Shown here: in pieces, positions 1 through 6,500 of the stretch | Numbering within the stretch: position 1 is the first letter of the stretch | Layout: each line of letters starts with the position of its first letter | Assembly (NCBI GenBank): GCA_938023515.1 | Contig: CALJDR010000050.1 | Coordinates: forward strand, 1-41,216 | Source: an uncultured Flavobacteriales bacterium | GTDB lineage: Bacteria; Bacteroidota; Bacteroidia; Flavobacteriales; UBA1820 | Length of the DNA stretch: 41,216 nt | Direction: 5' to 3' | Program-made: the position numbers and the translations under genes | The notes under the pieces: model-generated | What the model was told of the DNA's origin: nothing | Seen by the model: the letters and a program-made list of their open reading frames with translations, nothing else | Database searches by the model: none

Positions 1-2
1 TC

Positions 3-593
3 AGCGCCCAGGTATTCGTATATCCCGCCGGGGCCGGAACAGCAACGGCTACGCCGTCTAATCCTACCTATGGGCAAATCGTCACCTTTACAGCCACCGA
101 TGCGCCGGGATATACATTTACCGAATGGCTGGAATCGGGAAAGAAGGAACGCTCTTATGCCGTCAAAGCGTACGGAAATATTCGCGATACGGCTGGTTTC
201 TCCGATACGAGCAACGTGGTGGACTTCTTCATTAGGGTGTACATGGATAGTAGCCGTCATATCTGTGTCGAGGCGAGAACCCTTCAAAACCGCTCGGACC
301 AGTTCGCCATGGTATCGTTTACGCTGACCTATACGGATACTTCCGGTATGACCCAAACGCTGGACTATGAGCGCGAGGTATATCTGAACGGTACGCCGGA
401 TAACCATACATTCACCGAAACGGCATCCTCCTTAAATTCAAATACAAAGCCCTCTGTCGGAATCCTGCCGAATCCGCTTAAGTTAGGTACAGTGGAAGTG
501 GTGCTGGATAACGGAGACATGCTCATGACCCAGAGCCTAAGGGCAGGTTATTCATTGTGGGAGATAACAGCGGACGATGATGATGCCGACTGA
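3..593 (+). CDS. Partial secreted or virion-associated protein, C-terminal part
   Basis: The reading frame is open from base 3 to the stop at 591-593, so the gene starts before the window; about 196 residues are visible. An early segment (Gly-rich, then YGQIVTFTATDAPGYTFTEW) resembles the Listeria/Bacteroides (InlB B-type) repeat seen in surface proteins. The rest is rich in Thr, Ser and aromatic residues with beta-strand character, and the end is acidic (DDDDAD). Its position just before a lysis-like block on the same strand fits a tail fibre or other receptor-binding or decoration protein of a prophage, but no specific family is recognised. An extracellular or virion protein is inference from composition and neighbours. 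Confidence 0.6.
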   Translation, partial: SAQVFVYPAGAGTATATPSNPTYGQIVTFTATDAPGYTFTEWLESGKKERSYAVKAYGNIRDTAGFSDTSNVVDFFIRVYMDSSRHICVEARTLQNRSDQFAMVSFTLTYTDTSGMTQTLDYEREVYLNGTPDNHTFTETASSLNSNTKPSVGILPNPLKLGTVEVVLDNGDMLMTQSLRAGYSLWEITADDDDAD

Positions 594-657
594 TGTCGCT
601 GAACGGAAGGAACAGCAAACAGATTATTTATTTATAAACAATTAAAATCAAAAGAAA

Positions 658-855
658 ATGGCAAATGTAAACAATGAATTCGGAAAGATGTGGGGCTTTA
701 TCGGCCTGGCTATTGCTGGGGTAGCATGTGCCGGAGTTGGGGCTTTGGGTATTTTACCAAATAACCTGCCGGTAGGGATAGCCGTTATCGTATGCGGGGG
801 GTTGGTCCTTACATACGGGATCAAACAGGCTATCAAACTTCAGAATAAAGCGTAG
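658..855 (+). CDS. Small two-helix membrane protein, holin-like
   Basis: A 65-residue protein preceded by an A-rich leader (AAAAGAAA just before the ATG), the usual start context in Bacteroidetes. It has two hydrophobic segments, about residues 11-32 and 37-57, joined by a short turn with Asn-Asn and Pro, and a positively charged C-terminus. Size, topology and position directly before DUF5675 and spanin-like genes make it a holin candidate, that is the pore former that times phage lysis. No holin family signature is recognised, so a generic small membrane protein remains possible. Confidence 0.5.
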   Translation: MANVNNEFGKMWGFIGLAIAGVACAGVGALGILPNNLPVGIAVIVCGGLVLTYGIKQAIKLQNKA

Positions 856-865
856 TATCAATCTG

Positions 866-894
866 CCCCGTCGTGAAAAAGGCGGCGGGGTTTT
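866..894 (+). terminator. Hairpin terminator after the holin-like gene
   Basis: CCCCGTCG (866-873) pairs with CGGCGGGG (883-890) with one G-U wobble, followed by four T. It lies between two co-directional genes, so it may be only partly effective. Confidence 0.5.
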
Positions 895-907
895 ATAAAC
901 AAATGAC

Positions 908-1531
908 ATGGAATATATAGCACCTATAATTGTTGCAATCGGGGCCATAATTACCGGATTCTTCTCTTACAATCAGTACACGAAGAATAAGCAAACCGAT
1001 GCTAAACTTGAAATGTGGAAGAAACAGGAAGAAGATCGAGGCAGGAGGCGGAGCGAAGATGCCGGGAAAATTTTCGGCCAATTATGGGAAATACTCCATG
1101 AGTTGAACGCCGACCGTGTATATATCCTTCAGCCACATCCATTAACATCCAACACGTATATATCAGCCACAATGGAAGTAAAACGGAATGGCGTTGCCTC
1201 GATAAAAGATAGTATTCGCAATATGCCATTGTCTGATATAGCGGTTTTGGGGCGTGAGTTATCCACCCGGGAATATTTCATGTACTTTAATGTAGAGACA
1301 GATGTTAAAGATAAACGTGCCCGGGCTTTGATGAGCACGAATGGTTGTAAGTCTATTATTCAACGCAGACTAACAGATCACCATGACAAATGGATAGGGA
1401 ACATTATAATTGGATTTACTCACCATAAGACCACCGACATGATAAATCCTGTGTTCGCTCGGGATATTCTCGCATCGGCGGCAGAGAATATCCAGTACAT
1501 ACTGCCTGAATATAATCCAATACAAATCTAA
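908..1531 (+). CDS. Membrane-anchored protein with GAF-like soluble domain
   Basis: A 207-residue protein. The N-terminus has one membrane segment (about residues 5-22), then a highly charged linker (about 26-55, KKQEEDRGRRRSED), then a globular region in which LHELNADRVYILQPHP and the strand pattern after it recall the start of GAF-type sensor domains. Proteins of this shape occur in gut Bacteroidales phages and prophages, to my knowledge without a function. It sits between the holin-like gene and the DUF5675 gene, with the next start 11 bases after its stop, so it is probably co-transcribed with the lysis block. The GAF resemblance is weak and made by eye. A lysis-regulating or superinfection role is possible but unsupported. 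Confidence 0.6.
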   Translation: MEYIAPIIVAIGAIITGFFSYNQYTKNKQTDAKLEMWKKQEEDRGRRRSEDAGKIFGQLWEILHELNADRVYILQPHPLTSNTYISATMEVKRNGVASIKDSIRNMPLSDIAVLGRELSTREYFMYFNVETDVKDKRARALMSTNGCKSIIQRRLTDHHDKWIGNIIIGFTHHKTTDMINPVFARDILASAAENIQYILPEYNPIQI

Positions 1532-1542
1532 ATAATGGGAAG

Positions 1543-1965
1543 ATGAAACTGACACTAAAAAGGACATATAAAGCACCGGATTATACCATTGGCCACTTGT
1601 ATATTGACGGGCAATACTTTTGTGACACGCTGGAAGATACCGTTCGGGACTTGACACGCGAAAAGAAAAACCCCGGACAAACCGCGATACCGGCAGGGAC
1701 TTACCATGTATTGGTAACCTATTCGCCAAAATTCAAACGCAAACTGCCTATTCTGGTAAATGTTCCGATGTTCACCGGCATACGCATACACCGGGGCAAT
1801 ACCGCAAAAGATACCGAAGGCTGTATTCTGGTTGGTAAGAATACCGAAAAAGGAAAAGTAACCGGGTCCACCGATTATGAGATTGAACTTACTCGTCGTC
1901 TTAGCGAAGCTGAGGAGAGAGACGAAACAAATACCATTGAAATATGCACACAAAACGAACATTGA
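1543..1965 (+). CDS. DUF5675 family protein
   Basis: A 140-residue protein matching DUF5675, a family common near lysis genes in Bacteroidetes prophages. The conserved core is visible: a TLED segment near residues 29-32, AIPAGTY at about 48-54, and the motif H83-R-G-N with D90 and E92-G-C94. The His...Gly-Cys arrangement resembles the catalytic region of YkuD-type L,D-transpeptidases and related enzymes, so a cell-wall-acting role is plausible but not established. The 3' end overlaps the next gene by 22 bases, which indicates tight co-expression. There is no signal peptide, so export would need the holin. Confidence 0.75.
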   Translation: MKLTLKRTYKAPDYTIGHLYIDGQYFCDTLEDTVRDLTREKKNPGQTAIPAGTYHVLVTYSPKFKRKLPILVNVPMFTGIRIHRGNTAKDTEGCILVGKNTEKGKVTGSTDYEIELTRRLSEAEERDETNTIEICTQNEH

Positions 1966-2474
1966 AGTACCAGCGCAATGCCCAGATACTTGGACAAACG
2001 ATTGTTGCGTTGCTGATCATACTTGCCCTCTTAATTTTCTGTTCCTGCACCGCCAAAAGGGTAGTTCAGAAAGAATCGTTAAGCCAAATGGTAAGGATTG
2101 ATTATAAAGAGACGATCCACATAGAGCCGTTCCCGGTTAAACTACCGCAGGAGAGCAAGGAGATCATAGTAAAAGATACGGTATCTCATCTTGAAACCTC
2201 AGTAGCGGAATCGGATGCGCGAATACTGCCGGACGGTTCGCTTTATCATTCATTGAAAAATAAGGATACAAGTGGGACGGTAAATGTGCCGGTAAAAGAA
2301 AAAATAATCACTATGGACAGTATCGTTTATCAAACCAAAGAAATTCCCTATCCGGTAGAGAAAGAATTGAACTGGTGGCAGAAGTTCCGGATGCAGATCG
2401 GCGGTTATGCCTTTTTTGCCTTATTAGGTATTGGTATTTTCTACGGAATAAAGCTAGTCCGAAGGATGATATAA
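1944..2474 (+). CDS. Candidate unimolecular spanin
   Basis: A 176-residue protein with a basic N-terminus, a hydrophobic stretch at about residues 18-32, and a lipobox-like IFCSC with Cys33 and Cys35. A long hydrophilic extended region follows (about 36-145, Lys/Glu/Val/Thr-rich with repeated VKEK/VKDT-like segments). A C-terminal membrane helix at about 153-171 is preceded by NWWQKF. An N-terminal lipoprotein signal plus a C-terminal inner-membrane helix is the topology of unimolecular spanins such as T1 gp11, which join the outer and inner membranes during lysis. The start lies inside the DUF5675 gene, as lysis genes often overlap. The assignment rests on topology and neighbourhood; no sequence homology was checked. 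Confidence 0.5.
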   Translation: MHTKRTLKYQRNAQILGQTIVALLIILALLIFCSCTAKRVVQKESLSQMVRIDYKETIHIEPFPVKLPQESKEIIVKDTVSHLETSVAESDARILPDGSLYHSLKNKDTSGTVNVPVKEKIITMDSIVYQTKEIPYPVEKELNWWQKFRMQIGGYAFFALLGIGIFYGIKLVRRMI

Positions 2475-2476
2475 AA

Positions 2477-2498
2477 AAAGTGGCTTTTCAGCCACTTT
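2477..2498. terminator. Perfect 9-bp hairpin after the spanin-like gene
   Basis: AAAGTGGCT (2477-2485) and AGCCACTTT (2490-2498) form a perfect stem with a TTTC loop, starting 3 bases after the stop codon. Read on the plus strand the downstream T-run is weak. Read on the minus strand the stem is followed by seven T. It may terminate in both directions. Confidence 0.55.
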
Positions 2499-2511
2499 GA
2501 ATAATTTCCCA

Positions 2512-2645
2512 AGGGGCGGGAAATAAAAAAGGCCCCTAATCGTTGAGTTTCTGAAAATTCCCACATAATCAGAATAAAGCGTAGCAACGCATCGAATTAG
2601 GGGCCTAAGCCTTTGATGTGCGTTACTACGCTTTTTTTATGTGGG
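2512..2645 (+). ncRNA. Candidate structured RNA with crossing (pseudoknot-type) stems
   Basis: This 200-base gap between genes holds several perfect complementary pairs that cross each other. AGGCCCCTAAT (2530-2540) pairs with ATTAGGGGCCT (2596-2606). CCCACATAA (2560-2568) pairs with TTATGTGGG (2637-2645). AAAGCGTAG (2576-2584) pairs with CTACGCTTT (2626-2634), extended after one mismatch by AACGCA (2586-2591) with TGCGTT (2619-2624). TTCTGA (2549-2554) pairs with TCAGAA (2569-2574). AGGGGC (2512-2517) competes for GCCCCT (2532-2537). The 2576-2634 hairpin carries ATTAGGGGCCT in its loop and ends in seven T, so it can also act as a terminator. The strand is assigned from that T-run. It could be an attenuator for the next gene or a free RNA; no known family is recognised. 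Confidence 0.6.
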
Positions 2646-2682
2646 AGTAACGCAAAGATAAGATATAAACTTCTGAAAAGCT

Positions 2683-2991
2683 ATGTGTAAAACTGAAATC
2701 TTTGCGGATTTATTAAATATGGTGAGCCGAGTGACTGAAGTATCTGCTGATGATATCCTTTCCGATTGTAGGATGGAAGAAATTGTAGATGCAAGATGTA
2801 TTTTGGTCTTTCTCCTAAATGAAATGGGTTTCTATCCCGGGCAAATAGCAATACTTATAAATAAGACACCTGCAGGAATTCGTTATCTTCTCCTTAGTTG
2901 TAGTTCTCGATTTAAAGGGAACACAATAATAGAAAGTAATTTGAAAGTTATTCGTGAGCAATTGAAAAGTAACGGTAAGCGTTACCAATAA
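2683..2991 (+). CDS. Small DnaA-domain-IV-like helix-turn-helix protein
   Basis: A 102-residue all-helical protein whose layout recalls the DNA-binding domain IV of DnaA and TrpR-like folds. The segment VTEVSADDIL (about residues 17-26) resembles the first helix, ARCILVFLLNEMG (about 37-49) the basic-loop helix, and YPGQIAILINKTPAGIRYLL (about 51-70) the helix-turn-helix. Such short DnaA-like proteins are common in Bacteroides mobile elements and are presumed regulators. It follows the structured RNA directly and precedes the 3078-6698 cassette, so it could control either. Its base composition is AT-richer than the cassette after it. Regulation is inference; DNA binding has not been shown for this family as far as I know. 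Confidence 0.55.
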   Translation: MCKTEIFADLLNMVSRVTEVSADDILSDCRMEEIVDARCILVFLLNEMGFYPGQIAILINKTPAGIRYLLLSCSSRFKGNTIIESNLKVIREQLKSNGKRYQ

Positions 2992-3000
2992 CGTTGTTTT

Positions 3001-3032
3001 TATTTTTGTGATATACCGGTATCGCGATACCG
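3001..3032 (+). promoter_or_regulatory. -7 box and palindromic operator candidate for the cassette
   Basis: TATTTTTG (3001-3008) fits the Bacteroidetes -7 consensus TAnnTTTG, though no clear -33 TTTG lies at the right distance. It is followed by the 16-bp perfect palindrome CGGTATCGCGATACCG (3017-3032), which would span about +6 to +21. It ends 45 bases before the start of the first cassette gene. A dimeric repressor site or a leader hairpin are both possible. Confidence 0.45.
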
Positions 3033-3077
3033 CTCCGCGAAAGAGGGCGGGAATGAATAAATCAAAGAATAATAACA

Positions 3078-3956
3078 ATGGGAAGTGACAAAATTTACAT
3101 GTTTGGCGAAGACGGCGGCTCGAAAGGGGCTGACATCATGGCCATGATACCCGCACTTATGCAGAACAAAGGCATGGACCCTAATCTTGTAGCCGCTCTG
3201 ATGAACGGCAACGGCAATCGCGGTGCCTGGGGCGGCGACGGCTGTTGGTGGATATGGATCATCCTGCTCTTCTTCTGCTGGGGCGGATTTGGCGGAAACG
3301 GATTCGGCGGAGCCAACGGAGCCAACGGACTGCCCGCACAATTAAACAGCGACGCAGGTCGCGAACTGCTTATGAACGCAATACAAGGAAACGGAACGGC
3401 CATCAGCCAGTTGGCAAGTTCTCTGAACTGCTCGACGCAGCAGATACAGGGAGCCATCTGCAATCTTCAGGGATCTATCGACAAGGTAGCCGGACAGGTA
3501 GGTATGACCGGCCAGCAGGTTATCAACTCGGTACAGAGCCTTGGCTGTCAGATCGGCAATCAGATCGCTGACTGCTGCTGCCAGACCCAGAACGCTATCA
3601 CGCGCATGGGTTACGAAAACCAATTGGCTACGCTCAACCAGACGAATGCCCTTCAGGGATCGGCCAATACGCAGTTCAACATCCTCGGAGCCAAGATCGA
3701 TGCGCAGACACAGATCATCAACGACAAGTTCTGCCAGCTTGAAATGCGCGAAATGCAGAACAAGATAGACACCCTTAACCGGGAGAACACCCAGTTGGCT
3801 ACCGCCGCAACATTGCAGGTACAGACAGCCAACATCGTGAACCAGTTGAAGGCCCCGTGTCCTGTTCCGGCTTACATCGTGCAGAACCCCAACTGCTGCA
3901 ACGTGCCTACCGTAGCGGTAGCACCGGTAGCGGCTGGATGCGGCGGTCTGGTATAA
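3078..3956 (+). CDS. Cys/Gly/Trp-rich membrane coiled-coil protein of gut-phage type
   Basis: A 292-residue protein. It has an acidic N-terminus, then a short amphipathic segment (about 20-42, MAMIPALMQNKG), then a very hydrophobic Trp/Cys stretch (about 56-68, CWWIWIILLFFCW) flanked by Gly/Asn-rich linkers, and then a long Gln/Asn-rich helical region with coiled-coil pattern (about 90-265). That region includes the Cys cluster ADCCCQTQ and later CPVPAYIVQNPNCC. The same order (Gly-Trp hydrophobic patch, DCCC, CP-VPAY-NP-C) recurs in unnamed proteins of prophages from gut Firmicutes and Bacteroidetes, from memory. The function is unknown. A trimeric or bundled envelope- or virion-associated structure with disulfides is one reading. 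It is the first gene of a co-directional cassette. Confidence 0.7.
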   Translation: MGSDKIYMFGEDGGSKGADIMAMIPALMQNKGMDPNLVAALMNGNGNRGAWGGDGCWWIWIILLFFCWGGFGGNGFGGANGANGLPAQLNSDAGRELLMNAIQGNGTAISQLASSLNCSTQQIQGAICNLQGSIDKVAGQVGMTGQQVINSVQSLGCQIGNQIADCCCQTQNAITRMGYENQLATLNQTNALQGSANTQFNILGAKIDAQTQIINDKFCQLEMREMQNKIDTLNRENTQLATAATLQVQTANIVNQLKAPCPVPAYIVQNPNCCNVPTVAVAPVAAGCGGLV

Positions 3957-3960
3957 AAAG

Positions 3961-3968
3961 AAAGGAGG
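3961..3968 (+). promoter_or_regulatory. Strong Shine-Dalgarno sequence before the second cassette gene
   Basis: AAAGGAGG lies 7 bases before the ATG at 3976. Strong Shine-Dalgarno sites are rare in Bacteroidetes and none of the neighbouring genes has one, so it both supports this start and stands out. Confidence 0.65.
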
Positions 3969-3975
3969 CATCGCT

Positions 3976-4515
3976 ATGATTTTTCCTTTCAGACCAGACA
4001 TGACTGCCATCGTACCGCAAGGGGGCTTTCTTCCGCGACTGGACCAATTCGGAATCTTTGAGCTTTCTTCGACGGGGCTCGTAGAGAATCTGGAAAACGA
4101 AACCACCGCGGATTACGGCGTGAACCCCTGCGCATGGCACGCGTTGCCTGTCCGGAGCATTATTCTGTGGAGAGTGCGCCATCCGGTATCCCAGAACGGA
4201 GCCTCGCTGCCCGTGACGGTCGTGATACCCTCCGGTGGACGCTCCACACTGAGTAATGCCACCGGGACCGCCAAAGTGCCTGTCATCGACAATAAAGGCA
4301 CACAGGTGGAAGGACGCGACGTAACCGTGCCTACGGGAAGCGGCGGCGGCGGAGAACAACAGCAATTGGGGAATACCACCGAACACCTTGTCTATGTGGA
4401 TAAGGCGGCCGGTATCTTCCGGATGCTGGGAGTGACCGCGCAGAACAGCCCTGCCCGTGCAGCGGCGCAAAACACCCCCACGGCGACCGCCACCAAAGCG
4501 GCAGCCGTGAAATAA
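3976..4515 (+). CDS. Unrecognised phage-cassette protein with Gly/Ala-rich tail
   Basis: A 179-residue protein starting 19 bases after the previous stop and fixed by a strong Shine-Dalgarno sequence. Residues 1-85 look globular with beta-strand character (RSIILWRVRHPVSQNGASLPVTVVIP). A flexible part follows with Gly-Gly-Gly-Gly near residue 125, and then HLVYVDKAAGIFRMLGVTA (about 137-155). The C-terminus is Ala/Thr-rich low complexity. No signal peptide or membrane segment is visible. No family or function is recognised; it probably works with the 3078 protein, with which it is tightly linked. Confidence 0.6.
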   Translation: MIFPFRPDMTAIVPQGGFLPRLDQFGIFELSSTGLVENLENETTADYGVNPCAWHALPVRSIILWRVRHPVSQNGASLPVTVVIPSGGRSTLSNATGTAKVPVIDNKGTQVEGRDVTVPTGSGGGGEQQQLGNTTEHLVYVDKAAGIFRMLGVTAQNSPARAAAQNTPTATATKAAAVK

Positions 4516-4521
4516 ACCCGA

Positions 4522-4556
4522 AGCGGGGGAGGGACCATCCCCCTCCCGCTTTTTTT
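4522..4556 (+). terminator. Internal terminator in the cassette
   Basis: A GC-rich hairpin (AGCGGG at 4522-4527 with CCCGCT at 4545-4550, inner G-rich and C-rich arms) is followed by about seven T. It lies between two genes of the same direction, so it may reduce expression of everything downstream relative to the first two genes. Confidence 0.65.
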
Positions 4557-4593
4557 CAATTGAAAAAGTAAAGAACAAAAAATTAAATAACCA

Positions 4594-5115
4594 ATGTTCA
4601 GCGAAATTCAAAAAGGATCAACCGTTTATGTACTGGATACCCGGGATACCCCTAAGTACTATACTGCCAAGGTAAAGGAAGTTTCACAACCGTATGTCCC
4701 TCAAAGGACCAATCCACAGCAGTGGAACCCGGCCGCATTCCAACAGTATGTCAATATAACTATTGATGGAAATGAACCGTGGGGAGTGCCTACCAACCTG
4801 AACGTAGTGACCAAAGACGGCCTGACAGTCTCGACCACCATCGAGGATATCAAGACCGCCGTGTCCGCCGCCCAGCAGGAAAGCACTACTGTAGTGAACT
4901 CCTACGAGAAGCATAAAGCGAACCTCGCAGCGTACGAAGAAATCATCAGGCAACTGGACCCCGGCTACGCACAGGCGCAGGCGCAGGAGACTGAGATCAA
5001 GGGCCTGAAGAGTAAACTGGCCGCGATAGAGGAAAAGCTCGGCGCAGTGCCGACCCTCTCTGATATCAAAACCCTCTTTGAAAGATCGCAAACACCAAAA
5101 ACAGAAAAAAAATGA
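4594..5115 (+). CDS. Unrecognised cassette protein, beta-rich head and coiled-coil tail
   Basis: A 173-residue protein with an A-rich start context. Residues 1-75 resemble a small beta-barrel (GSTVYVLDTRDTPKYYTAKV, then YVNITIDG and WGVPTNLNVVTKDGLTVS). Residues about 85-165 are helical with coiled-coil character (KHKANLAAYEEIIRQL, ETEIKGLKSKLAAIEEKLG), and the C-terminus is basic. There is no signal peptide. Its stop overlaps the next start in an ATGA arrangement (5112-5115), indicating translational coupling. No function is known to me. Head-plus-coiled-coil architecture suggests an oligomer or a scaffold. Confidence 0.6.
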   Translation: MFSEIQKGSTVYVLDTRDTPKYYTAKVKEVSQPYVPQRTNPQQWNPAAFQQYVNITIDGNEPWGVPTNLNVVTKDGLTVSTTIEDIKTAVSAAQQESTTVVNSYEKHKANLAAYEEIIRQLDPGYAQAQAQETEIKGLKSKLAAIEEKLGAVPTLSDIKTLFERSQTPKTEKK

Positions 5116-5402
5116 AGTGGAAAGCATTTGCAACGGGCCGCGGGTTCGATGAAGGCGAAGACCGCGAAGTCGAAGAAGCCTACCAGGAAGGAATGCGTAA
5201 AGGCTATGAAAAGGCCATGCGTGAAATGGAGGACGGCCGATACGGGGAACGCGAGGGAGGATATTCTTCCGGAGGTTCTTCCCGTGGAGGAGGCTACGGA
5301 GAGCGGGAAGGCCGTATGTTCGATCCCTTTGAGGGGGAATATATGTACGGCGAACGCCGCGGCGTAAAGGGCACCGGGCCCTATTCCCGGTATCGCAGAT
5401 AA
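5112..5402 (+). CDS. Small charged, Gly/Arg/Tyr-rich protein
   Basis: A 96-residue protein translationally coupled to the gene before it (4-base overlap). Residues about 13-41 form a charged helix (EDREVEEAYQEGMRKGYEKAMREMED). The rest is low complexity, rich in Gly, Arg, Tyr and Ser with repeated YGEREG segments at about residues 44-49 and 62-67, and so probably disordered. Similar Arg/Gly/Tyr tails occur in nucleic-acid-binding and condensate-forming proteins, but no specific function is recognised. It belongs to the 3078-6698 cassette. Confidence 0.55.
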   Translation: MKWKAFATGRGFDEGEDREVEEAYQEGMRKGYEKAMREMEDGRYGEREGGYSSGGSSRGGGYGEREGRMFDPFEGEYMYGERRGVKGTGPYSRYRR

Positions 5403-5414
5403 TTCCCGTGCGTT

Positions 5415-5819
5415 ATGAGCAGGCTGGACATCTATGATGACCTCCCGAAAGCACAGCGCGAGTATCTGGCGGAAAACGGCTGGCATTTCAATAAGAAACT
5501 GGCCGAATACGCTACTGACAAGAAGCGCATGAAGAATGCTGACGGGACAGACCACCGTTGGACGCACGAGCAGGTCAAAGAAGCGCTGGAACGCAACGGG
5601 ATCAATATCGAGAAGGCAAAAGGCTACGACTGCATGTATGTAGCTAATATGGCTTACTCGGACTTTTATCCCGAAGTGCTGACCAGCGAAGCAGCCATCC
5701 TGAAGTACGTCAAAGCGTATATCGACGATCCTGACGGGTACGACGGCATTTCGCTGACACGGTACTGCGCGGATACCATCGGGAAAGGAGAACCCCTGTA
5801 TTGGGAGGATTTTATCTGA
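5415..5819 (+). CDS. Conserved phage protein, DUF7841-like
   Basis: A 134-residue soluble, mostly helical protein starting 12 bases after the previous stop. It opens with LDIYDDLPKAQREYLAENGWHFNKKLAEYA, a pattern I recall from a family shared by gut phages of Firmicutes and Bacteroidetes (DUF7841-like; the number is from memory and needs checking). A Cys is present in GYDCMYVANMAYSDFY near residue 76. No catalytic motif is evident. Its presence together with the Cys-rich 3078-type protein and the HExxH protein is, from memory, recurrent. The function is unknown. Confidence 0.6.
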   Translation: MSRLDIYDDLPKAQREYLAENGWHFNKKLAEYATDKKRMKNADGTDHRWTHEQVKEALERNGINIEKAKGYDCMYVANMAYSDFYPEVLTSEAAILKYVKAYIDDPDGYDGISLTRYCADTIGKGEPLYWEDFI

Positions 5820-5824
5820 CGAGG

Positions 5825-5856
5825 AAGGGCGGTACTGCAAAGCGCCGCCCTTTTTT
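5825..5856 (+). terminator. Terminator after the DUF7841-like gene
   Basis: GGGCGG (5827-5832) pairs with CCGCCC (5845-5850), followed by six T. It again lies between co-directional genes, so it marks a second step-down inside the cassette. Confidence 0.7.
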
Positions 5857-5878
5857 CTTATCAAACCAAAGAAAGACA

Positions 5879-6067
5879 ATGGGAATAGAAAGATACCTGG
5901 GCGCCATGCTACGTGGGAAAAGCGCTAAAGAGATCATGCAAAGCATGAGCGCCGAAGACCTTCAGCAGATCGGCGTGATGGTTAGGCAGAACGCATCCAT
6001 GCTGCCCCGAAGAATGCGCCGTAAAGCCGAACGGGATGTAGAAAAGCGAACAAAGAAACATCGCTGA
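5879..6067 (+). CDS. Small basic helical protein
   Basis: A 62-residue protein. The in-frame ORF extends upstream through the terminator to 5801, so the ATG at 5879, with AAAGAAAGACA before it, is the sensible start. It is helical and basic: an amphipathic middle (SAKEIMQSMSAEDLQQIGVMVRQ, cut here as residues about 16-38) and a C-terminus rich in Arg and Lys. It could bind nucleic acid, but no family is recognised. Its stop lies 1 base before the next start. Confidence 0.55.
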   Translation: MGIERYLGAMLRGKSAKEIMQSMSAEDLQQIGVMVRQNASMLPRRMRRKAERDVEKRTKKHR

Positions 6068-6068
6068 A

Positions 6069-6500
6069 ATGAAATACAAAGAACTATATATTGAGAAGTA
6101 CGATTGGAAGATTCTCGTCTTTTTCGACGCGGGACCGGCGGGTTACGAACAAATAGTTCGTGCGCTCAGGTATATAGAAACTCCTGAAAAGATAAAATAT
6201 AGAATAGAACAGAAAGTATTGGGCCGTTGGTATGACTACGGGTTTACATGGTCGAACCTACGCACCCGGGAAACGGTTATCGTACTCGGGCCGGCCACTA
6301 CAGAAGCGGAATTCATCAATTCAGTAGAGCATGAAGTCCGCCATTTGGTGGATCATATCGCGGAACTGTTCGGACTGGAACAAGGGGGAGAAGAAGTGGG
6401 CTACCTTACCGGGGAAATAAACCGAAGCCTAACGGGAGATATTCAGCAACGCCTTTGCAGTTGCGGGAAACCAATACATACGGGGCCATGTCATACGTAG
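6069..6500 (+). CDS. Small zincin-like protein (HExxH) of phage type
   Basis: A 143-residue protein. The motif H88-E89-V-R-H92 (HExxH) with Glu108 and Glu109 about 16 residues downstream matches the arrangement of minimal zinc metallopeptidases, the gluzincin/ImmA-like group. TEAEFINSVEHEVRHLVDHI is the helix that carries it. The C-terminus holds C130-S-C132-G-K-P-I-H137 and C141-H142, a possible second metal site. Similar small HExxH proteins sit next to DUF7841-like genes in gut phages, as far as I recall. The substrate is unknown. Cleavage of a repressor, as by ImmA, or of a virion protein are both possible. There is no signal peptide. Confidence 0.6.
   Translation: MKYKELYIEKYDWKILVFFDAGPAGYEQIVRALRYIETPEKIKYRIEQKVLGRWYDYGFTWSNLRTRETVIVLGPATTEAEFINSVEHEVRHLVDHIAELFGLEQGGEEVGYLTGEINRSLTGDIQQRLCSCGKPIHTGPCHT

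Noticed and set aside
2530..2645. CRISPR array or integron attC site
   Set aside because: The repeats are inverted pairs, not spaced direct repeats, and the attC core motifs and a neighbouring integron integrase are missing.
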